A program made the position numbers and the translations under genes. Below the pieces are notes generated by a model. The model was not told where the DNA came from. It worked only from the letters and a program-made list of their open reading frames with translations, and searched no databases. This document shows positions 1 through 7,324 of a stretch of 64,000 nucleotides of DNA, one piece after another. Source of the stretch: Arthrobacter livingstonensis (GTDB taxonomy: Bacteria > Actinomycetota > Actinomycetes > Actinomycetales > Micrococcaceae); assembly GCF_003219815.1 (NCBI RefSeq), contig NZ_QJVD01000023.1, positions 1-64,000 on the forward strand, read 5' to 3'. Position 1 is the stretch's first letter. The number at the start of each line of letters is the position of its first letter.

Positions 1-10
1 CAGACGCGCC

Positions 11-58
11 GCTACGCGGGCACTACCAAATGATTCTTCGATAGCAGCTACGCGGGCA
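11..58. repeat. 12-bp direct repeat upstream of desaturase
   Basis: The 12-mer gctacgcgggca occurs at 11-22 and again at 47-58, 36 bp apart. It lies in the leader region before the desaturase gene. It could be a pair of regulator half sites or the end of an upstream repeat cut by the window edge; nothing else in 1-160 looks coding. Confidence 0.4.
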
Positions 59-171
59 TCTTTGATGAGTCAACGCGCGCCCTTTCCGCGTAACCGGCAG
101 AGAGATAAACTTAGAGTGGCGCCCCAGACCCCGGAAGGCCACCTAATGCAGAGCTATCCGAGGTGCAGGTC

Positions 172-1218
172 ATGCCAAACTCCATCAACCCCGTCATTGA
201 AACGTACTCAGCCCTGTTGAAAACAGTACGGACAGCGGGGCTGCTGCGGCGCCGTCGTACGTTCTACATCCTGCTGTTCGCGATACTGCTGATTGCTCTG
301 GGAGCGGCCGGTACAGGCTTTGTGTTGCTGGGACGAACCTGGTTCCAGCTGGTGATTGCAGGGGTGCTTGGCGTGCTGTTTACCCAGTTTGCCTTCCTGG
401 CCCATGAGGCCGCGCACCACCAGATCTTTGCCTCCGGCCGCGTCAATGACTGGACGGCCAGGATCTTAGGACCGCTGCTGGTGGGCATGAGCTATGCCAT
501 GTGGGTCAAGAAGCATACGGCCCACCACCAAAACCCCAACACGAAGGGCAAGGACCCGGACATCCACACGGGCGTGGTGGCATTTCACGAGGAAGGCGCG
601 GCCACCAAGCGCGGTTTGGCGGCTGCCTTCACCCGGCATCAGGGAACGCTGCTGTTTCCGATGATCTTGTTACTTGGCTTCAGCCTGGTCATGGACTCGG
701 CCAAGACGCTTTTCGGCCGCCGCGGCGTCCGTTTCCGCTACGTCGAGATTGGTCTGTTGGTGCTGCGGTTTGGGGCCCTGCTCACGGCGCTGTTCCTGGT
801 GCTGCCGTGGGGCATGGCGCTGGCGTTCGTGGGCGTGCAGATGGGCGTATTTGGTTTCTACATGGGTGCCTCGTTTGCACCAAACCACAAGGGCATGCCC
901 ATTCTGGAGGCCGGAAGCCGCGTTGACTTCCTGACCCGGCAGGTGGTGACGAGCAGGAACATTCGCGGCGGATTCTTCATCGACACGCTTCTGGGCGGAT
1001 TGAACCACCAGGTGGAACACCACTTGTTCCCCGACATGGCCCGGCCGGAATTGCGTCGCAGCAATGCGCTGGTGCGCGAGGCGTGTGCCAGAAACGGAAT
1101 TGAGTTTACCGAAACTTCACTGCTGGAGTCCTACGCGATTGTGGTGGCCTACCTCAACCGGGTAGGCCTCTCTGCTGTGGATCCGTTTGACTGCCCGCTG
1201 GTGCGCCAGTTTCGCTGA
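172..1218 (+). CDS. membrane fatty acid (acyl-CoA/acyl-lipid) desaturase
   Basis: A 348-aa di-iron membrane desaturase that introduces double bonds into fatty acyl chains. The three histidine boxes are present: HEAAHH around residue 78, HTAHH around 115, and HQVEHH near 280, with hydrophobic segments between them at about 35-75, 165-190 and 200-240. The HQVEHH form of the third box is typical of the acyl-CoA/front-end desaturase branch. I prefer the ATG at 172, which follows GAGGTG with good spacing, over the GTG at 163. It stands alone, converging on vsr. The regiochemistry of the product cannot be read from sequence; the family assignment is firm. Confidence 0.9.
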   Translation: MPNSINPVIETYSALLKTVRTAGLLRRRRTFYILLFAILLIALGAAGTGFVLLGRTWFQLVIAGVLGVLFTQFAFLAHEAAHHQIFASGRVNDWTARILGPLLVGMSYAMWVKKHTAHHQNPNTKGKDPDIHTGVVAFHEEGAATKRGLAAAFTRHQGTLLFPMILLLGFSLVMDSAKTLFGRRGVRFRYVEIGLLVLRFGALLTALFLVLPWGMALAFVGVQMGVFGFYMGASFAPNHKGMPILEAGSRVDFLTRQVVTSRNIRGGFFIDTLLGGLNHQVEHHLFPDMARPELRRSNALVREACARNGIEFTETSLLESYAIVVAYLNRVGLSAVDPFDCPLVRQFR

Positions 1219-1298
1219 CCGCCCCGTCATCGGCCACCGGTCCTTGGCGGATACCCTGATGCGGCCAGAAGCCTGTCGGTGTCCAAGCCCTCCGCAGC

Positions 1299-1324
1299 GT
1301 GCGCAACAGATGCTGTTGGCGCAC
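1299..1324 (+). terminator. hairpin downstream of desaturase
   Basis: Arms gtgcgcaaca (1299-1308) and tgttggcgcac (1314-1324) pair over 10 bp with one bulged G and a 5-nt loop, then ctcgtttt follows. It is positioned as a transcription terminator for the desaturase gene, with an imperfect T-tract. Confidence 0.5.
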
Positions 1325-1425
1325 CTCGTTTTGAACCGATTCCCCCTTGGACACCCCCAATGAACTCACCCTTTCGTTAACGCAAAATACTTCCAAACAT
1401 GAGCATATGACGCCGTGGCGCGGGA

Positions 1426-1462
1426 CACTAGTGGCTTAGGGTATTTGACACCCAAACTAGTG
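1426..1462. repeat. interrupted inverted repeat between desaturase and vsr
   Basis: cactagt (1426-1432) and actagtg (1456-1462) are inverted, with a nested gggt/accc pair inside (1439-1442, 1450-1453). It sits immediately beyond the vsr stop codon in a convergent spacer and may end transcription of vsr. Confidence 0.4.
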
Positions 1463-1467
1463 ATACT

Positions 1468-1932
1468 TTATGGGCCCGGCGGCGATGCTGGTGCTTGCGG
1501 ACGGGCATGGCGGGCCGGTCCAAGAAACCGGAATAGCGCAGCGGCCACGTCCCCGACTGTCTTGAGCTCGCACTCCCACACGGTGAAGGTGCTCCACCCG
1601 GACTCCTGAAGGAGCGTAAGCGCGTTGGCGTCGCGTTCCACCGTGCGGCTCCGCTTGGCCTCCCAAAACTCGGGATTGGTTTGCGGCTTGCGAGTGCCGT
1701 TCGGGCAGGAATGCGAGTGCCAAAAACAGCCGTTGACAAAAATGGCCTTGCGGCGGCTTCCAAACACGATGTCCGGCCTGCCAGGCAGCCCGGCGCCATG
1801 GAGCCGGTAGCGGTAACCCTCCGCAAAAAGCAGGCGACGGACTGTCATTTCCGGTTTCGTGTCCTTGCCTTTGATGTTCGCCATGACCCTGTGGCGCTGG
1901 TCCCGAGTCAACGAATCAACCATGGCGTCCAT
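1468..1932 (-). CDS. vsr: very short patch repair (Vsr) endonuclease
   Basis: A 154-aa Vsr mismatch endonuclease, which nicks 5' of T in T:G mismatches arising by deamination of 5-methylcytosine. Visible family motifs are IKGKDTKPE near residue 22, the LPGRPDIVF strand carrying the active-site Asp, NGCFWHSHSC with zinc and catalytic residues, NPEFWEAK, and the closing WECEL. I use the ATG at 1932 because the most upstream in-frame start (1968) is a TTG without a ribosome site; ATG 1923 is equally possible. No C5-cytosine methyltransferase lies beside it, unlike the classical dcm-vsr pairing. It is divergent from the ribbon-helix-helix gene and shares the palindromic spacer with it. Confidence 0.92.
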   Translation of the reverse strand: MDAMVDSLTRDQRHRVMANIKGKDTKPEMTVRRLLFAEGYRYRLHGAGLPGRPDIVFGSRRKAIFVNGCFWHSHSCPNGTRKPQTNPEFWEAKRSRTVERDANALTLLQESGWSTFTVWECELKTVGDVAAALFRFLGPARHARPQAPASPPGP

Positions 1933-2022
1933 GGTACGCGCGGCCACGGGCGACAAACCCGTCCCCAACTCGAGTAGCCCGGGTACACGCCCCGCTGCTT
2001 TTCATGGACAACAGCTGTGGGT

Positions 2023-2045
2023 GCGTGTAAACATTGTTTACACGC
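2023..2045. promoter_or_regulatory. perfect 23-bp palindromic operator between vsr and the RHH gene
   Basis: gcgtgtaaac (2023-2032), att, gtttacacgc (2036-2045): ten-base arms with no mismatch around a 3-nt spacer. It lies in the divergent spacer, 42 bp before the ATG of the ribbon-helix-helix gene and about 90 bp from the vsr start. Autoregulation by the adjacent ribbon-helix-helix protein is the simplest reading, but that is inference. Confidence 0.7.
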
Positions 2046-2086
2046 CCTTGCAGCTGAAAGCTTGTTCGCAACCGAAAGTGGGAACC

Positions 2087-2380
2087 ATGCCGGCCCTGCC
2101 GAAACAATCGCGGGAAGTGGTCTCCGTTCGGCTGCCACCTGAGCTGTATGCACGCCTCGATGCCTTGGTGGAACGCACCCAGCGCTCCCGCGGCTTCTAC
2201 CTTCGGGAGGCGTTGTTAAACATGCTGCCGGTGCTGGAATCCCGGTACTGGGCGCATGACGTGGATGAAACGCAACGGGCGGAGTTGGCCGTTTTTGGTG
2301 CCCTGATGGCGCAATTGAACGGCGAAGGCGGGACCCCCGGCGCTGAACCGGCCGAGGGCGAACAGCAGCCGCCCGCCTGA
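2087..2380 (+). CDS. ribbon-helix-helix protein, RelB-type antitoxin family
   Basis: A 97-aa protein whose first 55 residues form a ribbon-helix-helix DNA-binding domain: a strand at VVSVRLP, then helices ELYARLDALVERTQ and RGFYLREALLNML, as in RelB/DUF6290-type antitoxins and CopG-like repressors. The C-terminal 40 residues are Ala/Glu/Gly/Pro rich and probably disordered. The ATG at 2087 is preceded by a GAAAGTGGGAA stretch; the frame stays open upstream but has no antitoxin-like sequence there. No toxin gene follows: the next gene is a VOC protein. It may therefore be a solitary regulator acting on the 23-bp palindrome upstream. Confidence 0.8.
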   Translation: MPALPKQSREVVSVRLPPELYARLDALVERTQRSRGFYLREALLNMLPVLESRYWAHDVDETQRAELAVFGALMAQLNGEGGTPGAEPAEGEQQPPA

Positions 2381-2413
2381 CTGAACAGTTACGCAAACAA
2401 GGAGAAGGCAACC

Positions 2414-2827
2414 ATGGATCAGACCAGCGTCCGCTACATAGTGCACGACGTCGATGCCGCCATCGGCTTTTACGTTCACCAGCTGGGCTTCACGGAGGTG
2501 ATGCACCCCGCCACCGGATTTGCCATGCTGTCCCGCGGCGGCCTGCGGCTGCTGCTCAGCGCCCCAGGCGCCACGGACGCCAGCGGCGCACCCGGAGGCG
2601 GCGGCCGGGCCATGGCCGACGGCACGCTGCCGCAGCCCGGCGGCTGGAATCGCATTTCCCTGCAGGTGGACGACGTTGCCGCGCAGGCTGCGCGGCTGCG
2701 CGAGGCAGGCGTGGCGTTCCGAACGGGAGTGGTCAACGGGGTGGGAGGCCGGCAGGTCCTGGTTGAGGACCCCTCCGGCAACCTCGTTGAACTGTACGAG
2801 CCGACGCGCCCCGAAGCTGCGGGTTAA
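2414..2827 (+). CDS. VOC family protein (glyoxalase/bleomycin resistance/dioxygenase)
   Basis: A 137-aa vicinal-oxygen-chelate protein made of one pair of beta-alpha-beta-beta-beta units. The first unit starts with YIVHDVDAAIGFYVHQLGF, and the second ends with DPSGNLVELYEP, whose Glu is a usual metal ligand. A clear ribosome site (AAGGAGAAGG) precedes the ATG. It begins 33 bp after the ribbon-helix-helix gene on the same strand, so co-transcription is possible. Substrate cannot be predicted: the family includes lyases, dioxygenases and drug-binding proteins. Confidence 0.88.
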   Translation: MDQTSVRYIVHDVDAAIGFYVHQLGFTEVMHPATGFAMLSRGGLRLLLSAPGATDASGAPGGGGRAMADGTLPQPGGWNRISLQVDDVAAQAARLREAGVAFRTGVVNGVGGRQVLVEDPSGNLVELYEPTRPEAAG

Positions 2828-2848
2828 GCCGCCGGACTGGCCTTCCGC

Positions 2849-4024
2849 CTAACTTTCGAAACCAGCCTCCGGCAGCGGAAGGTGCGGGTAGCTTTCCTGG
2901 CGGCGCTGGAATTGGAGAATGGCAGGGTTGCCGATGACTCCGTCCTGGATTTCAATGGCGCGCCGGATGGTCTCGTTCTCCTGCCACGCGGCCGGACCGG
3001 CCAGTACGGGCTCGATGAACGGCAGCAGGCCCTCGCTGATTTCCCAGGTCGCGGAATTCCACAGGTAGGACGGGCTGTGGTCCACTGCGTAGTAGTTGAT
3101 GTTCCCGCCCACCGTGAACATGGGATCGACGAAGGTGGTGTTCCGTGCCCAGCTAAAGCCCATGCCTTCGTCGCAGGAGACGTCCACTATCAGGCTGCCG
3201 GGCCGGAAAACCGCCAGGTCGGCCTCGGTCAGGTACGTCATGGGCGCATTCGGGTCCTGCAGCGTGCAGTTGACCACAATGTCCGCCTCGGCGAGGAACG
3301 TTGCCAGGGGCGCATCGCCGTCGTCGAGCATGACGAAGCCGGGGTAGGGCGGCTCGGGGGCAAACTCGAACTGCACCATCTCGACCGCGTGGATGGGCGA
3401 TGCCACGGCGGCCACGCTGCGGCGGGTCAACACCTGCACATCGTAAATGCCCAGGGCCCTCAAGGCGGTGACGGCGCCGCGGGCGGTGGCTCCGAAACCG
3501 ATCACCACGGCCTTGAGTCGGCGTCCGTAGTCGCCGGTGGAGCCGATCAGGGACAGCGAATGCATGACCGAGGAGTACCCGGCCAGCTCGTTGTTTTTGT
3601 GGAAAACGTGCAGGCCAAAGCCGCCGTCGGAGCCCCAGTGGTTCATGGCCTCAAAGGCGATCAACGTCAGCTTCTTGTCAATGGCCAGCTGGGTAAGTGC
3701 CCGGTCCTGGACACAGTGCGGCCAGCCCCACAGGATCTGTCCGTCCTTCAGGTCCGCGAGGTCCGCGGCCAGCGGCTTGGGCAGAAGCACGATGTCGGCA
3801 CCCGCTATCACTTCGTCGCGCGGGGACACGGCGCCGACCAGGGCAGCCAGGGCGGCGTCGGATACGCCAAACTGCACGCCATAGCCTTCCTCCACCACCA
3901 TGCGGTCGCGGATTTCCTGTTCAATGTTGGAAAAGTGGTCCGGGTGGATGGGGGCGCGGCGTTCATCCGGCTTGCGCGAGGTCCCCAGGACACCGAGCCG
4001 CAGCGGGGTACTTGCGGCCATCAT
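2849..4024 (-). CDS. alanine dehydrogenase/PNT-family NAD(P) enzyme, N5-(carboxyethyl)ornithine synthase-like
   Basis: A 391-aa enzyme of the alanine dehydrogenase/pyridine nucleotide transhydrogenase fold. The N-terminal catalytic half opens with LGVLGTSRKPDERRAPIHP, a form seen in N5-(carboxyethyl)ornithine synthase and saccharopine-dehydrogenase-like proteins. The nucleotide-binding half carries the Rossmann glycine motif VVIGFGATARGAV near residue 180. Its ATG overlaps the stop of the upstream 44-aa gene by 4 nt (ATGA), so the two are translationally coupled. The reaction is likely a reductive condensation or reversible amination of a 2-oxo acid. The exact substrate is unproven, and the protein is longer than the approximately 310-aa lactococcal enzyme. 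Confidence 0.75.
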   Translation of the reverse strand: MMAASTPLRLGVLGTSRKPDERRAPIHPDHFSNIEQEIRDRMVVEEGYGVQFGVSDAALAALVGAVSPRDEVIAGADIVLLPKPLAADLADLKDGQILWGWPHCVQDRALTQLAIDKKLTLIAFEAMNHWGSDGGFGLHVFHKNNELAGYSSVMHSLSLIGSTGDYGRRLKAVVIGFGATARGAVTALRALGIYDVQVLTRRSVAAVASPIHAVEMVQFEFAPEPPYPGFVMLDDGDAPLATFLAEADIVVNCTLQDPNAPMTYLTEADLAVFRPGSLIVDVSCDEGMGFSWARNTTFVDPMFTVGGNINYYAVDHSPSYLWNSATWEISEGLLPFIEPVLAGPAAWQENETIRRAIEIQDGVIGNPAILQFQRRQESYPHLPLPEAGFES

Positions 4025-4155
4025 TTCTTCTTAGCGGGCGTGGGTTTGTCCGCGATGGCCGCGCCTGCTTCGCCGGACCTTTTGTCGGCGCGCTTTTCCT
4101 TGATGGACTTGCTCGACTTCTTCGAAGCGGTTTGCCGTGGTGATTTGTCGCCCAT
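4021..4155 (-). CDS. 44-aa Lys/Ser-rich basic protein
   Basis: A small gene: ATG at 4155-4153, TGA at 4023-4021, preceded by AGGGAG seven bases from the start. The product begins MGDKSPRQTASKKSSKSIK and ends TPAKKK, with about a quarter lysine and arginine, no cysteine and no membrane segment. Very similar short proteins starting MGDKSPRQ are, to my knowledge, common in actinobacteria but have no assigned function. Its stop overlaps the start of the dehydrogenase-like gene (ATGA), indicating a two-gene operon. It may bind nucleic acid, but that rests only on its charge. Confidence 0.75.
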   Translation of the reverse strand: MGDKSPRQTASKKSSKSIKEKRADKRSGEAGAAIADKPTPAKKK

Positions 4156-4248
4156 GTCAGCTCCCTAAGTGGAACCGAAGATGGTCCCGTAGCCCTGACC
4201 TTACACGTCCTGGGTCAATGCCAAAGCTGATAAACGAGCCACCTTATC

Positions 4249-4287
4249 AAAAAAAGCAGTGCCCCTGCTCTGAGCAGCAGGGGCACT
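4249..4287 (-). terminator. rho-independent terminator of tRNA-Gly
   Basis: On the minus strand a perfect 12-bp stem (agcaggggcact paired across 4258-4269 and 4276-4287, 6-nt loop) is followed by GC and then seven T (4249-4255). It begins 10 bp after the tRNA 3' end, so it is the tRNA terminator. Confidence 0.93.
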
Positions 4288-4297
4288 GGTCTGGGGG

Positions 4298-4368
4298 AGC
4301 GGGCGACGGGAATCGAACCCGCGTATCGAGCTTGGGAAGCTAGCGCTCTACCATTGAGCTACGCCCGC
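4298..4368 (-). tRNA. tRNA-Gly (CCC)
   Basis: A 71-nt cloverleaf. The acceptor arms GCGGGCG and CGCCCGC pair fully, the D-arm is GCTC/GAGC, and the T-arm is GCGGG-TTCGATT-CCCGT. The anticodon loop is TTCCCAA, giving anticodon CCC. The CCA tail is not encoded, as usual in actinobacteria. The anticodon stem CTAGC/GCTCG has one T-C mismatch at the second pair, which is unusual. A strong terminator follows. Confidence 0.93.
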
Positions 4369-4475
4369 ATAAGGCACGCTCCGCCGTGGATTTTGGCCCC
4401 GGCGGTGTGCTTCGAACAAAAGTCTAGCGGATGTTGGGAGCACCCTTGGACAGGCACGCCCAGCGGTGAAATCCG

Positions 4476-4769
4476 TCAGCCAATGATGGAGGCCTTCACC
4501 GTGGAAAATTCGGCATCCGTCAAGGCGCCGGAGGCATGCAGGGCGGCGAGCCGCTCCAGTTTGGACAGCAGGTCTTCACCGGTGGCTTCCCCCACCGGGG
4601 CCGCTACGGGTGCGGCTGACAAGGGTGCCTGAGCCTGCTGCTCGGCCGCTTGCCGGCCGGCGGCCTTGGCGTGCACCGCATTGCTGGCAGCGGTGGCGGT
4701 TCCGGCCACGACGGCGGTCCTTGCCGCGGTGCGCAAAAGTGACGGTCGGTTGCGTCTGCCAAAAGCCAT
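4476..4769 (-). CDS. SHOCT domain protein
   Basis: A 97-aa protein. The N-terminal half is basic and Ala rich (MAFGRRNRPSLLRTAART), followed by an Ala/Gln/Pro linker. The last 32 residues (LLSKLERLAALHASGALTDA onward) are a SHOCT helix-turn-helix pair, a short oligomerisation or scaffold module found at the ends of many bacterial proteins. The central hydrophobic stretch (residues 15-30) is too weak for a confident membrane helix. Transcribed alone. Function unknown beyond the domain. Confidence 0.82.
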   Translation of the reverse strand: MAFGRRNRPSLLRTAARTAVVAGTATAASNAVHAKAAGRQAAEQQAQAPLSAAPVAAPVGEATGEDLLSKLERLAALHASGALTDAEFSTVKASIIG

Positions 4770-4893
4770 GGTGCACTCTTCGTGGGTGGCGGTTCGATGG
4801 GTTGGCCGCGAATGCCTTTATCCTACGGGTCCACAGCGCCGGGGGGAACAAGGACGGGTGGCACGTCCCGCCGTCGTACTCCAATCGACGCGG

Positions 4894-6087
4894 CTAAAGG
4901 ATGACCTCGGGTTCCTTCCCGGGGGACTTTTTGCCTTGGAACAGGCGGACGAACGGCTCCACGTAGCGTGCGGCGATGGGGCCAAAGACAGCCATGATCA
5001 GCACATAAGTGGTGGCCAGGGCCGCCAGTTCCTTCGGTACGGCACCGGAGGCCACGGCCAGCCCGGCGATGACAATGGAAAACTCGCCACGGGCGATGAG
5101 CGCGGCACCGGCACGGGCCTGGCCCAAGATGGCGATGCCCTGCCGGCGGGCCGCCCACCAGCCGGTGGCCACCTTGGTCGCGGAAGTGACCACGGCCAGG
5201 ATCAGTGCAAAGCCCAGCACGGGAGGGATGCTGCGGGGGTCGGTGTTTAGGCCGAACAGCACAAAGAACATGGCGGCAAAGAGGTCGCGCAAGGGCTCCA
5301 GCACCCGGGTGGCGTTCGTCGCGGTCCCCCCGGAGATCGCGATGCCCAGCAGGAACGCGCCCACGGCTGCGGAGACCTGCAGCGCCGACGCCAGTCCTGC
5401 CACCAGCAGCGCGGAGCCCAAAAGCTTGAGAAGGAACGACTCCCGGTCGGGGCTGTCGAGCACGTTGGAGACAATGTGCCCGTACCGCAGCGCACCGAGC
5501 AGCACGGCCGTGATGACCGCCAGTGAAATTCCGACGGCGGTCAGCCCGCCCAGGAACGACACCCCGGACAGGACGGCGGTCAGGATGGGCAGGTAGGCGG
5601 CCATGGCGAGGTCCTCGATCACCAGGATGGCCAGAACCACCGGGGTTTCCCGGTTGCCGAGCCGGCCCAGGTCGCCCAGGACCTTGGCAATGATGCCGGA
5701 GGAGGAGCTGTAGGTGATCCCTGCCATGACCAGTGCACCCACGGGCCCCCAGCCCAGCAGGAATGCTATGGCAACCCCGGGTGCCATGTTCAGCACCAGG
5801 TCCAGCAGGCCAGCCATCCATGACTGGCGAAGACCGGTGACCAATTCGCGGGCCGTGTATTCCAGGCCAAGCATGAGCAGCAGCAAAATCACACCGATTT
5901 CGCTGGCGATGTGCGCGAAGTCGTTGATGCTGCCGAAGTCAATCAGTCCGCCATGGCCGAAGGCCAACCCGCCCAGCAGATAGAGGGGTACAGGGGACAT
6001 GCCGATGCGTCCGGCCAGCCTTCCCAAAAAGCCCAACGCGAAGAAGACAATGCCGAGTTGGATGAGGGAGAGGGTGGTTGGATCCAC
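4894..6087 (-). CDS. cation:proton antiporter, CPA2/Kef family membrane subunit
   Basis: A 397-aa monovalent cation:proton antiporter with 12-13 predicted membrane helices, without its own C-terminal RCK domain. The pattern LYLLGGLAFGHGGLIDF and the ITYSSSSGIIAKVLGDL region, where this family has its ion-site residues, fit the Kef/KhtU branch. The GTG at 6087 is chosen because the open frame before it overlaps the regulatory gene in another frame; it starts 7 bp after that gene's stop. With the upstream TrkA-C protein it probably makes a two-component K+ (or Na+)/H+ antiporter. The C-terminus ends in a basic GKKSPGKEPE tail. Confidence 0.88.
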   Translation of the reverse strand: MDPTTLSLIQLGIVFFALGFLGRLAGRIGMSPVPLYLLGGLAFGHGGLIDFGSINDFAHIASEIGVILLLLMLGLEYTARELVTGLRQSWMAGLLDLVLNMAPGVAIAFLLGWGPVGALVMAGITYSSSSGIIAKVLGDLGRLGNRETPVVLAILVIEDLAMAAYLPILTAVLSGVSFLGGLTAVGISLAVITAVLLGALRYGHIVSNVLDSPDRESFLLKLLGSALLVAGLASALQVSAAVGAFLLGIAISGGTATNATRVLEPLRDLFAAMFFVLFGLNTDPRSIPPVLGFALILAVVTSATKVATGWWAARRQGIAILGQARAGAALIARGEFSIVIAGLAVASGAVPKELAALATTYVLIMAVFGPIAARYVEPFVRLFQGKKSPGKEPEVIL

Positions 6088-6094
6088 AAGGACA

Positions 6095-6580
6095 CTACGA
6101 TCGGGATTGCAGGATCTGGGCTGCCTTCGCCAGACCGGCCTCCGTGCCGACAATGACCACCATGTCGCCGACTTCCAGAACCTGGTCCGGGCGCGGGGAA
6201 CCAATGACCTGCTCGCCGCGCAGCAGTGCCACGATGGACGTGCCGGTCAGTGTGCGCATCTGTGTGTCGCCCAGCGGGCGTCCCGCGTACGTCGAACCCG
6301 GGCGGAGCAGGATCTGATGCGTTGTGACTCCGGCGACGTCCTTCTGCTCGGCAGATAGCTGGGCGATGAGCTGGGCCGAACCCAGAAGGGAACCGAGCGC
6401 TGCAGCTTCCTCGGCGCTGAGTGGGATGGACGCGGCGCAGGCGTCCGGGTCGTCCATGCGGGAGAGGATCAGCTCGGTGTGGCCGTCGCGGTGCGTGACA
6501 ACACCGATCCTGCGGCCCGTGGCGAGCCTGACCTCCCGGCGGACGCCTATGCCAGGAAGAGGGGTCTCTTCAATATTCAT
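6095..6580 (-). CDS. TrkA-C domain regulatory subunit of cation:proton antiporter (KhtT-like)
   Basis: A 161-aa soluble protein starting MNIEETPLPGIGVRREV, the characteristic N-terminus of KhtT-like subunits. The C-terminal half is an RCK_C/TrkA-C ligand-binding domain with GSTYAGRPLGDTQMR, TSIVALLRGEQVIGSP and VLEVGDMVVIVGT. It is expected to gate the membrane subunit encoded 7 bp downstream in response to a nucleotide. The ATG at 6580 is preferred over upstream in-frame starts because an AAGG ribosome site and the conserved N-terminus begin there. Divergent from dcd. Confidence 0.88.
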   Translation of the reverse strand: MNIEETPLPGIGVRREVRLATGRRIGVVTHRDGHTELILSRMDDPDACAASIPLSAEEAAALGSLLGSAQLIAQLSAEQKDVAGVTTHQILLRPGSTYAGRPLGDTQMRTLTGTSIVALLRGEQVIGSPRPDQVLEVGDMVVIVGTEAGLAKAAQILQSRS

Positions 6581-6713
6581 GCCTCTTACCTTAGTCGTCA
6601 TCAGCAAGCTATTGACGTTATGTTCCAACGCCTGCGGCACGCAATATAGTCCCGCGGACGGATCCTGCGGCATTCGGACTCCAGGGGCGGGGCGCATGCG
6701 CTATTTTTAGAGG

Positions 6714-7289
6714 GTGCTGATCTCAGACCGCGACATACGAGCCGAAATCGACGCCAAGCGCATTGTCTTGGACCCCTACGATCCCGCCATGGTGCAGCCG
6801 TCAAGCGTTGACGTGCGCATGGACCGGTACTTCCGGCTCTTTGACAACCACCGCTACGCGCACATTGATCCGGCGGAGGAGCAGCCCGAGCTGACCCACC
6901 TTGTGGAGGTTGAACCGGACGAGGCCTTCATCCTGCACCCGGGCGAATTCGCGCTCGCCTCCACGTATGAGACCGTGACGTTGCCGGACAATGTGGCCGC
7001 CCGCCTTGAGGGAAAGTCGTCCCTGGGCCGTTTGGGCTTGCTCACGCACTCCACGGCCGGCTTTATCGATCCGGGCTTTTCCGGGCACATCACGCTGGAA
7101 CTCTCCAATGTGGCCACCCTGCCCATCAAGCTGTGGCCCGGCATGAAGATCGGCCAGCTGTGCTTCTTCCAGCTGTCCTCGCCGGCCGAGCATGCCTACG
7201 GCACCGGGAAATACGGCAACCGCTACCAGGGCCAGCGCGGCCCCACGGCGTCCAAGTCCTTCCAGAACTTCCACCGCACCAAGATCTAA
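6714..7289 (+). CDS. dcd: dCTP deaminase
   Basis: A 191-aa trimeric dUTPase-fold enzyme that deaminates dCTP; actinobacterial members can be dUMP-forming, combining deaminase and diphosphatase steps. It has the N-terminal [23 protein letters not shown], the catalytic [19 protein letters not shown] with its essential Glu, [12 protein letters not shown] and the C-terminal [13 protein letters not shown] lid. The start is GTG at 6714. Length and motifs match the family throughout. It is followed by a 36-bp gap to the convergent MFS gene. Confidence 0.97.
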   Translation: MLISDRDIRAEIDAKRIVLDPYDPAMVQPSSVDVRMDRYFRLFDNHRYAHIDPAEEQPELTHLVEVEPDEAFILHPGEFALASTYETVTLPDNVAARLEGKSSLGRLGLLTHSTAGFIDPGFSGHITLELSNVATLPIKLWPGMKIGQLCFFQLSSPAEHAYGTGKYGNRYQGQRGPTASKSFQNFHRTKI

Positions 7290-7324
7290 GCGTCCCGCGT
7301 CCGGGTTCCCTTGGCCGAGGTTCC

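Noticed and set aside
1859-2086. 76-codon N-terminal extension of the RHH protein
   Set aside because: It overlaps the vsr start on the other strand and covers the palindromic operator; the family-like sequence begins at the ATG at 2087.
2087-2827. Type II toxin-antitoxin pair formed by the RHH gene and the following gene
   Set aside because: The following gene encodes a VOC protein with complete glyoxalase-like motifs, not a RelE/ParE or PIN toxin.
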